A stretch of 64,000 bases of DNA from assembly GCA_963691905.1 (NCBI GenBank), contig OY829894.1:1674001-1738000 (forward strand). The letters are read 5' to 3'. The notes beneath the pieces are model-generated. The model ran no database searches. It saw nothing but the letters and a program-made list of their open reading frames with translations, and was not told the DNA's origin. Position numbers and translations under genes: made by a program. This document shows, piece by piece, positions 57,901 to 61,787 of the stretch (position 1 is the first letter of the stretch; each line of letters starts with the position of its first letter). This stretch comes from QGON01 sp963691905 (GTDB taxonomy: Bacteria > Pseudomonadota > Gammaproteobacteria > Chromatiales > Chromatiaceae).

Positions 57901-60668
57901 CTTACCGTCAGCGTGATGCCGCCCGCTGCGTTCTCAGCAACGCTCTCCGCTGCAGTACTCAGGGCCAGGGTGCCCGCATTACGGGTATCGTCATCGGTGA
58001 TGGTTACCGTGGTGCTGGTCTGGGCGCCAAGGGTGGCATCCACCACATTACTCAGGGTGACGGTGAAGTCTTCACTCGGCTCCCAGGTCGTGTCGTTGGT
58101 CAGGGTCAGCGGGATCGTCTGGCTGGTCTCACCATCGAGGAAGGTCAGGGTGCCGGTAGCCTGGGTGTAGTCACCCGGTTGCAGTGCGCTGCCATCTGCT
58201 GTGGCGTAGTCAACCGTTACGGTGCCATCAGAACCACCGGTGCGGCTGACCGTCAGCGTGATACCGCCCGCCGCATTCTCCGCAACGCTCTCGGTGGCAG
58301 TACTCAGGGCCAGGGTGCCCGCACTGCGCGGATCGTCATCGGTGATGGTGACGGTCGTAGTGGCCTGTCCCAGGGCAGCCTCCACCACGTTGCTCAGGGT
58401 GACGGTGAAGTCTTCACTCGGTTCCCAGGTCGTGTCGTTGGTCAGGGTCAGCGGGATCGTCTTACTCAACTCACCGTCGAGGAAATCCAACGTACCACTG
58501 AGGGCGGTGTAGTCTCCCGGTGCATTGGCGGTTCCATCAGCCGTCGCGTAGTCAACCGTTACGGTGCCATCAGAACCGCCGGTGCGGCTGACTGTCAGCG
58601 TGATGCCGCCCGCCGCATTCTCCGCAACGCTCTCGGTGGCAGTACTCAGGGCCAGGGTGCCCGCACTGCGCGGATCGTCATCGGTGATGGTGACGGTCGT
58701 AGTGGCCTGTCCCAGGGCAGCCTCCACCACGTTACTCAGGGTGACGGTGAAGTCTTCACTCGGCTCCCAGGTCGTGTCGTTGGTCAGGGTCAGCGGGATC
58801 GTCTTACTCAACTCACCGTCGAGGAAATCCAACGTACCACTGAGGGCGGTGTAGTCTCCCGGTGCATTGGCGGTTCCATCAGCCGTCGCATAATCAACAG
58901 ATACCGGACCATCAGAACCGCCGGTGCGGCTGACTGTCAGCGTGATGCCGCCCGCTGCGTTCTCCGCAACGCTCTCGGTGGCAGTACTCAGGGCCAGGGT
59001 GCCGGCATTACGGGTATCGTCATCGGTGATGGTTACTGTCGTAGTAGCCTGTCCCAGGGCAGCATCCACCACGTTGCTCAGGGTGACGGTGAAGTCTTCA
59101 CTCGGCTCCCAGGTCGTGTCGTTGGTCAGGGTCAGCGGGATCGTCTTACTCAACTCGCCGTCGAGGAAATCCAACGTACCACTGGCCGCAGTGTAGTCAC
59201 CCGGTGAAGCGGCTGTACCGTTAGCTGTGGCATAGTCAACAGAGACCGGGCCATCGGAACCGCCGGTGCGGCTTACCGTCAGCGTGATGCCGCCCGCTGC
59301 GTTCTCAGCAACGCTCTCCGCTGCAGTACTCAGGGCCAGGGTGCCCGCATTACGGGTATCGTCATCGGTGATGGTTACCGTGGTGCTGGTCTGGGCGCCA
59401 AGGGTGGCATCCACCACATTACTCAGGGTGACGGTGAAGTCTTCACTCGGCTCCCAGGTCGTGTCGTTGGTCAGGGTCAGCGGGATCGTCTGGCTGGTCT
59501 CACCATCGAGGAAGGTCAGGGTGCCGGTAGCCTGGGTGTAGTCACCCGGTTGCAGTGCGCTGCCATCTGCTGTGGCGTAGTCAACCGTTACGGTGCCATC
59601 AGAACCACCGGTGCGGCTGACCGTCAGCGTGATACCGCCCGCTGCGTTCTCCACAACGGTCTCGGTGGCAGTACTCAGGGCTAGAGTACCCGGACTGGGT
59701 GGAGGTTCATCGTCGGCGATATCAATGGAAGCCGTCGTCGTGGTGCCAAGTGTCGCTCCCCCCCCCGGGTTGGAGAGGGTAATCGAAAAACTCTCACTAC
59801 CTTCGTAAACTGTATCGTTAAGCAGGTTTACGGTAATGACTTTGCTGTATTCGTTCTCGGCAAATGTCAGAGTACTATTGACTGCCTGATAGTCACTCCC
59901 TGAGGTCGCCGTCCCGTTTGATGTGGCGTAATCCACGGTTATTGCACCAAAACTGCCCCCCGTGCGGTTTACCGTGACGTTTACGGTGCCGTCATTTTCG
60001 TTAACTGGGTAGTTTGCTTCACTCAAATCCAACGCGCCTGCCGGGAAGGTTCCCACAGGGGCGCCGATAGATGCAGTGTCGGCAAAGATAAGACGTACGT
60101 CAGTGTTAGCAGGATCGTCTACAACCCGGACGTCAAGTGTTGTAAACCCGGCATCATCGATAAAACCCAGAAACTTCCAGGTCGTCAGCACTGTCGATTC
60201 TTCACCGGTAAAACCAACTCCCCCACCGTTGGTAGTGAAAGTCAGCTTACTGCCGTTCTGGCTCCCTTTGTACCAGGCACCAAAGCCATTGAGACTGTTG
60301 GGAGTCGTCGCAGTATCAGTCTTCAGATAGAAGCCATCTGGATCAGTATGACCTGTGGCAGTGCTATTTAAGGTGCGCAGAGCAGATCCGACAAGACCAC
60401 TAGTCGTTGTCATCAGAAAGGTGTTTGTGCTGCCGTTACTCTCCGCCCAGGTCAGGCCGTTGTTAGTGAGGCTTAGCACAGGAAAGGTTTCTGTCGCCAA
60501 CCAGTCGGGACTGTCAAACCCTTCGTTGGCAACTTCGTAACCCAGGGTTGCCAGATCCGCAAGGTACGTTGCTTCGTCGGTATAGGTGGTTACCGCTGCC
60601 TGGGCATTGGATGCACCAAGCAATAGAGCAGCTGCCAGCAGAGTGAAAATTATTCTTTGGCCAATCAC
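42246..60668 (-). CDS. Giant Calx-beta repeat surface protein, frame continuous with an SCO1-like domain
   Basis: 6140 residues from a GTG at 60668 with GAGGG upstream. Signal peptide 1-24, then an N-terminal beta domain (25-200). About 44 Calx-beta repeats of ~114 residues follow (to about 5340), each with YATADGTA..PGDY and closing VTITDDD, a calcium-binding pattern. Next come a HYR-like and a PKD-like domain, an Asp-rich calcium stretch (DDDGSDSDSDGVSDFDEG), a choice-of-anchor U-type domain (about 5720-5830) and a Gly-rich sorting-type tail (GGGGGIGGWLLVLLPWVWL then NFRR) at about 5850-5876. Such a tail normally ends a protein, yet the frame runs on into a complete SCO1/SenC protein with its own signal peptide. 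A lost stop, a frameshift error or a true fusion are all possible. Probably an exported, calcium-stiffened fibre or adhesin. Confidence 0.8.
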   Translation of the reverse strand: MIGQRIIFTLLAAALLLGASNAQAAVTTYTDEATYLADLATLGYEVANEGFDSPDWLATETFPVLSLTNNGLTWAESNGSTNTFLMTTTSGLVGSALRTLNSTATGHTDPDGFYLKTDTATTPNSLNGFGAWYKGSQNGSKLTFTTNGGGVGFTGEESTVLTTWKFLGFIDDAGFTTLDVRVVDDPANTDVRLIFADTASIGAPVGTFPAGALDLSEANYPVNENDGTVNVTVNRTGGSFGAITVDYATSNGTATSGSDYQAVNSTLTFAENEYSKVITVNLLNDTVYEGSESFSITLSNPGGGATLGTTTTASIDIADDEPPPSPGTLALSTATETVVENAAGGITLTVSRTGGSDGTVTVDYATADGSALQPGDYTQATGTLTFLDGETSQTIPLTLTNDTTWEPSEDFTVTLSNVVDATLGAQTSTTVTITDDDTRNAGTLALSTAAESVAENAAGGITLTVSRTGGSDGPVSVDYATANGTAASPGDYTAASGTLDFLDGELSKTIPLTLTNDTTWEPSEDFTVTLSNVVDAALGQATTTVTITDDDTRNAGTLALSTATESVAENAAGGITLTVSRTGGSDGPVSVDYATADGTANAPGDYTALSGTLDFLDGELSKTIPLTLTNDTTWEPSEDFTVTLSNVVEAALGQATTTVTITDDDPRSAGTLALSTATESVAENAAGGITLTVSRTGGSDGTVTVDYATADGTANAPGDYTALSGTLDFLDGELSKTIPLTLTNDTTWEPSEDFTVTLSNVVEAALGQATTTVTITDDDPRSAGTLALSTATESVAENAAGGITLTVSRTGGSDGTVTVDYATADGSALQPGDYTQATGTLTFLDGETSQTIPLTLTNDTTWEPSEDFTVTLSNVVDATLGAQTSTTVTITDDDTRNAGTLALSTAAESVAENAAGGITLTVSRTGGSDGPVSVDYATANGTAASPGDYTAASGTLDFLDGELSKTIPLTLTNDTTWEPSEDFTVTLSNVVDAALGQATTTVTITDDDTRNAGTLALSTATESVAENAAGGITLTVSRTGGSDGPVSVDYATADGTANAPGDYTALSGTLDFLDGELSKTIPLTLTNDTTWEPSEDFTVTLSNVVEAALGQATTTVTITDDDPRSAGTLALSTATESVAENAAGGITLTVSRTGGSDGPVSVDYATADGTANAPGDYTALSGTLDFLDGELSKTIPLTLTNDTTWEPSEDFTVTLSNVVEAALGQATTTVTITDDDPRSAGTLALSTATESVAENAAGGITLTVSRTGGSDGPVSVDYATADGTANAPGDYTALSGTLDFLDGELSKTIPLTLTNDTTWEPSEDFTVTLSNVVEAALGQATTTVTITDDDPRSAGTLALSTATESVAENAAGGITLTVSRTGGSDGPVSVDYATADGTANAPGDYTALSGTLDFLDGELSKTIPLTLTNDTTWEPSEDFTVTLSNVVDATLGAQTSTTVTITDDDPRSAGTLALSTATESVAENAAGGITLTVSRTGGSDGPVSVDYATANGTAASPGDYTAASGTLDFLDGELSKTIPLTLTNDTTWEPSEDFTVTLSNVVDASLGQATTTVTITDDDTRNAGTLALSTAAESVAENAAGGITLTVSRTGGSDGPVSVDYATANGTAASPGDYTAASGTLDFLDGELSKTIPLTLTNDTTWEPSEDFTVTLNNVVDASLGQAITTVTITDDDTRNAGTLALSTATENIAENAAGGITLTVSRTGGSDGTVTVDYATADGSALQPGDYTQATGTLTFLDGELSQTIPLTLTNDTTWEPSEDFTVTLSNVVDASLGQATTTVTITDDDTRNAGTLALSTAAESVAENAAGGITLTVSRTGGSDGPVSVDYATANGTAASPGDYTAASGTLDFLDGELSKTIPLTLTNDTTWEPSEDFTVTLNNVVDASLGQAITTVTITDDDTRNAGTLALSTATENIAENAAGGITLTVSRTGGSDGTVTVDYATADGSALQPGDYTQATGTLTFLDGELSQTIPLTLTNDTTWEPSEDFTVTLSNVVDASLGQAITTVTITDDDTRNAGTLALSTATENIAENAAGGITLTVSRTGGSDGTVTVDYATADGSALQPGDYTQATGTLTFLDGETSQTIPLTLTNDTTWEPSEDFTVTLSNVVDASLGQAITTVTITDDDTRNAGTLALSTATENIAENAAGGITLTVSRTGGSDGTVTVDYATADGSALQPGDYTQATGTLTFLDGETSQTIPLTLTNDTTWEPSEDFTVTLNNVVDASLGQAITTVTITDDDTRNAGTLALSTATENIAENAAGGITLTVSRTGGSDGTVTVDYATADGSALQPGDYTQATGTLTFLDGELSQTIPLTLTNDTTWEPSEDFTVTLSNVVDASLGQAITTVTITDDDTRNAGTLALSTATENIAENAAGGITLTVSRTGGSDGTVTVDYATADGSALQPGDYTQATGTLTFLDGETSQTIPLTLTNDTTWEPSEDFTVTLNNVVDASLGQAITTVTITDDDTRNAGTLALSTATENIAENAAGGITLTVSRTGGSDGTVTVDYATADGSALQPGDYTQATGTLTFLDGETSQTIPLTLTNDTTWEPSEDFTVTLNNVVDASLGQAITTVTITDDDTRNAGTLALSTATENIAENAAGGITLTVSRTGGSDGTVTVDYATADGSALQPGDYTQATGTLTFLDGETSQTIPLTLTNDTTWEPSEDFTVTLSNVVDASLGQAITTVTITDDDTRNAGTLALSTATETVVENAAGGITLTVSRTGGSDGTVTVDYATADGSALQPGDYTQATGTLTFLDGETSQTIPLTLTNDTTWEPSEDFTVTLNNVVDASLGQAITTVTITDDDTRNAGTLALSTATENIAENAAGGITLTVSRTGGSDGTVTVDYATADGSALQPGDYTQATGTLTFLDGELSQTIPLTLTNDTTWEPSEDFTVTLNNVVDASLGQAITTVTITDDDTRNAGTLALSTATETVVENAAGGITLTVSRTGGSDGTVTVDYATADGSALQPGDYTQATGTLTFLDGELSQTIPLTLTNDTTWEPSEDFTVTLNNVVDATLGQSAATITITDDDTRNAGTLALSTATETVVENAAGGITLTVSRTGGSDGTVTVDYATADGSALQPGDYTQATGTLTFLDGELSQTIPLTLTNDTTWEPSEDFTVTLSNVVDAALGQATTTVTITDDDTRNAGTLDLSAASATLSESGPAITLTVDRTGGSDGTVSVDYATADVTANAPGDYQALSGTLTFLNGELSKTLTLTPTSDTTWEPSEDFTLNLSNPVDATLGVATATVTINDDDPRSAGTLALSTATESVAENAAGGLTLTVSRTGGTDGAVSVDYATANGTAASPSDYTAASGTLNFLHGETSQTIPLTLTNDTTWEPSEDFTVTLNNVVDATLGAQTSTTVTITDDDPRNAGTLALSNATATLSEGGPAITVTVDRTGGSDGTVAVDYATADGTAAAPGDYTALNGTLTFLNGELSKTLILTPTSDTTWEPSEDFTLNLSNPVDATLGVATATVTINDDDPRSAGTLALSTATETVVENAAGGLTLTVSRTGGTDGPVSVDYATANGTAASPGDYTAASGTLNFLHGETSQTIPLTLTNDTTWEPSEDFTVTLSNVVDATLGTQTSTTVTITDDDTRNAGTLALSNATAILSEGGPAITVTVDRTGGSDGTVTVDYATADGTAAAPGDYTALNGTLTFLNGELSKTLILTPTSDTTWEPSEDFTLNLSNPVDATLGVATATVTINDDDPRSAGTLALSTATESVAENAAGGLTLTVSRTGGTDGAVSVDYATANGTAASPGDYTAASGTLNFLHGETSQTIPLTLTNDTTWEPSEDFTVTLSNVVDATLGTQTSTTVTITDDDTRNAGTLALSNATAILSEGGPAITVTVDRTGGSDGTVTVDYATADGTAAAPGDYTALNGTLTFLNGELSKTLILTPTSDTTWEPSEDFTLNLSNPVDATLGVATATVTINDDDPRSAGTLALSTATESVAENAAGGLTLTVSRTGGTDGAVSVDYATANGTAASPGDYTAASGTLNFLHGETSQTIPLTLTNDTTWEPSEDFTVTLSNVVDATLGTQTSTTVTITDDDTRNAGTLALSNATAILSEGGPAITVTVDRTGGSDGTVTVDYATADGTANAPGDYTAINGTLTFLEGEISKTILLTPTSDTVWELNEDFTVTLSNVVDATLGTQTSTTVTITDDDTRTSGTLALSSATATLSEGGPAITLTVVRTGGSDGTVSVDYATADGTATAPGDYTALNGSLTFLNGELSKNLTLTPANDATWEPSETFTLTLGNVVDASLGLSTTTVTITDDDTRNAGTLALSTATESVAENAAGGLTLTVSRTSGTDGAVSVDYATANGTAASPGDYTAVSGTLNFLHGETSKTIPLTLTNDTTWEPSEDFTLTLSNAVDATLGAQTSTTVTIADDDTRNAGTLALNSTTVTLPESGPAMIMTVNRTGGSDGTVTVDYATADGTAAAPGDYTALNGTLTFLNGETSKTVALTPINDTTWEPSEDFTLTLSNPVDATLGLATATVTITDDDPRSAGTLALSSATATLSEGGPAITLTVDRTGGSDGSATVDYATADGTAIATGDYTALNGTLTFLDGELSKTLTLTPTSDTTWEPSEDFTLTLSNVVDATLGLATATVTITDDDVRNAGTLALNSTTVTLSESGPAVNMTVNRTGGSDGTVTVDYATADGTATAPDDYTAINGTLIFLNGETSKTIPLTPIDDTAWEPSEDFTLTLSNPVDATLAVQISTTVTITDDDPRHAGTLALSSPTAALFESGPDVTMTVNRTGGSDGTVSVDYATTDGTATATGDYIALSGTLTFLNGETSKTIPLTPIDDTTWEPSEDFTLTLSNVVDATLGLATATVTINDDDVRNAGTLALNSTTVTLPESGPAAILTVNRTGGSDGTVSVDYATTDGTATAPGDYTAINGTLTFLNGETSKTIPLTPTDDTAWEPSEAFTLTLSNPVDATLGLVTATVTISDDDTRTSGTLALSSATATLSESGPVVTLTVDRTGGSDGTVTVDYATADGTATAPADYTAINGTLTFLDGELSKTLTLTPTSDTTWEPSEDFTLTLSNAVDASLGLATATVTISDDDTRNAGTLALNSTTVTLPESGPALIMTVNRTGGSDGTVSVDYATADGSATAPGDYTAINGTLIFLNGETSKTIPLSSIDDATWELSETFTLTLSNAVDATLGLATAAVTITDDDPRSAGTLDLSNAIATLSESGPAITLTVDRTGGSDGTVSVDYATTDGTATAPGDYTAINGALTFLDGELSKTLTLTPTGDTVWEPSETFTLNLSNPVDASLGLASATVTITDDDDGVAPVVTIQEPVISVPSTGPFTSVDLGVVTAVDDVDGAVTPVADLTGPFAPGRHLITWRAIDSSSNMASEAQTVDVLPMVNFGVDQVANPGSTVDIPVFLNGDAPEYPVVIEYQIEDFDTTDGIVAQTTTTGTVNIAAGAAPSNQASIQYLIQNAGVARVEVTLLNTGANATFGAHNVHTINVNVTEMNLPPVVIITGSQNNVTTATVFADAALVTITFLVNDPDLADIHTYDWSQSDNGLALQLGAQSNTVVFDPSGLLEGTYKVVVSVTDSAGNTTTVDKSVKVLATAPIFDDDGSDSDSDGVSDFDEGAEDEDEDGIPDYLDPHDDDYILAGQDGESDTYLLITEPGLKLRLSEEKIRDEDYSAYQDEQAFIDRVNGSGGGVADPQDSYTHVGGIFEFEIEGLAYVGQSVRIVIPVHQVIPANAVYRLYTDDVGWHDFVVDDRNSVSSAPGELGICPAPGDVTYIAGLHEGHYCVQLLIEDGGLNDADRRANGKIVDPSGVAIVPTSTPTTPQTSSGGGGGIGGWLLVLLPWVWLRNFRRESKTGIRLSEEKLMGSGFRTLFLAGLLSSGMVSTVSSANGLLSLYEASADSVAATLKPDCAFHAQGEAADKEREFPTIVGGVRSEENQLRYRQVIASSKGYSRTEHNYRMPERKLVSMDGQATSLATELEGDKPVMLNFIFTTCTTICPVLSATFSQVRESLGSESQNVTMVSISIDPEYDTPERLNEYARLYGADDQWRFFTGRAEDIIAIEKAFDAYRGTKMSHEPLTFLRADGDSPWVRIEGIASADDIVKEYEQLVSR
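44650..59720 (-). repeat. 342-bp tandem array encoding Calx-beta repeats
   Basis: About 44 direct repeats with a 342-bp period (some 339 or 345). From about 51 to 59.6 kb units are almost identical. Between 48.3 and 51.0 kb alternating unit types give a 684-bp higher-order period. Blocks such as 57,553-58,222 recur at 58,924-59,593, and 54,772-55,440 recurs at 55,456-56,124. Units from 44.9 to 48 kb are more diverged. Confidence 0.85.
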
Positions 60669-61032
60669 GATCGAACCCTCACGCTTTTCACCCCACCCTT
60701 CCGCAACAGTATCTGAACGGAGATGGATACTTAATTATGAATTCATGCACCGCCGCAATTTGGTGCGCTTCTTACAGAGTCCCAACTGGCACTCTGCCGG
60801 TATCTTGCTATTTATCCGGTGCCTTAATAACTTCCGGCTATCCGAAAAAAACTGCGCGGAGAAGAAGCAAAAGCTTCAACCCCGCCGTACAGTCAATGGC
60901 AACACTCTTTTTTAAAAAGATTTATTTGTTGCCCATTCCATTTGCGCATACTTGTATCGCATGCTTACTCGCGCCTCCCATTGGCGTCGCTATTCCTTTT
61001 TCTCTTTACAACACATTTACAGAGAACGTACA
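60669..61032 (-). other. Leader of the giant Calx-beta gene
   Basis: 364 bp between the stop of the gene ending at 61033 and the GTG at 60668. The size suggests a separate promoter for the giant gene. I see no clear -35/-10, sigma-54 element, activator box or riboswitch. Confidence 0.35.
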
Positions 61033-61698
61033 TCAATTGACGCTAACTCCATCAACGCGAAAGTCACCAATCACGATCGCTACCGTCTCGCCAGATTTAA
61101 CATGACGATCAGGATTGCCGAACATAATGTAGTAGTTGCGATCAGGCTTGATATTCTTACCGCGGTTGGTTGGACGAAATGCCCCGACTTTTGCCGCCAT
61201 CGGAACCGGCAGTTTGATGTTGGTACGATCGGTGATGATATGAGGCTTGATACGATGATCGAAAAGTAGAATTGACTTCTCCGCATCCAACACACGGAAA
61301 CGGAAATCCATCATGTATCCGCCCGCACTCAGGTTGAGGCTGATAAGACGAACCCCCCAGCGCTCTTCCAGCATTTTTGACTGCTTTTCATCGATGATCT
61401 GTGGTTGTACAACTACCGGCGCAACAGGTAGCTTCCAGTCAATTTTCCTCTCCTTTATCACCACCGCATTATTGTTTGCCTTCACCACTCCGGCATCACC
61501 CGTCTGTTGCCCGGAGGACAACGTGCCGGCTTCAGCCAAACCGGGAAGGTTGTAGAGAAGAACCAAGACAAATATGACCAGAGCCAGAACCATAAGAATC
61601 AACGCAGCAGATCCGCCATCATCCTTAAATTCATTCGACTTCTGGAGTTCCGCCGATATAGAAGATTGTGGCATTTCCGACTCCTCTTTCTTACTCAT
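61033..61698 (-). CDS. Membrane-anchored protein with the multicopper-oxidase-associated domain
   Basis: 221 residues from the ATG at 61698; an ATG at 61740 is possible but adds an unlikely leader. A short cytoplasmic head precedes one helix (ALILMVLALVIFVLVLLYNL), so the rest is periplasmic. The C-terminal 115 residues (VRLISLNLSAGGYMMDFRFRV.. to ..HVKSGETVAIVIGDF) align with the C-terminal domain of the protein at 15383-16303: both share a 'L(n)LS..GG...F.FR' start, a 'VP......P.' middle and a 'N.....K.G..V.VV...R.D' end. Both genes lie directly after a multicopper oxidase and a hairpin. Function unknown; perhaps a maturation or electron-transfer partner. Confidence 0.75.
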   Translation of the reverse strand: MSKKEESEMPQSSISAELQKSNEFKDDGGSAALILMVLALVIFVLVLLYNLPGLAEAGTLSSGQQTGDAGVVKANNNAVVIKERKIDWKLPVAPVVVQPQIIDEKQSKMLEERWGVRLISLNLSAGGYMMDFRFRVLDAEKSILLFDHRIKPHIITDRTNIKLPVPMAAKVGAFRPTNRGKNIKPDRNYYIMFGNPDRHVKSGETVAIVIGDFRVDGVSVN

Positions 61699-61757
61699 GA
61701 TAAAAATCTCATGGATTGATTGGGCTATTGTTCCAGCCATATTTGCAGTTTATACCC

Positions 61758-61779
61758 GCCCCCGCCTTGCGGCGGGGGC
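61758..61779 (-). terminator. GC-rich hairpin after the large multicopper oxidase
   Basis: GCCCCCGCC (61758-61766) pairs perfectly with GGCGGGGGC (61771-61779) around a 4-nt loop, just past the stop at 61788. No T-run follows on the - strand, so it is a pause or partial terminator, mirroring the hairpin after the other multicopper oxidase gene. Confidence 0.5.
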
Positions 61780-61787
61780 ATGCTCCT

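Noticed and set aside
44650..59720. Long array of regular repeats, considered as CRISPR or satellite
   Set aside because: The period is 342 bp, there are no spacers, and the whole array is one coding frame of Calx-beta domains.
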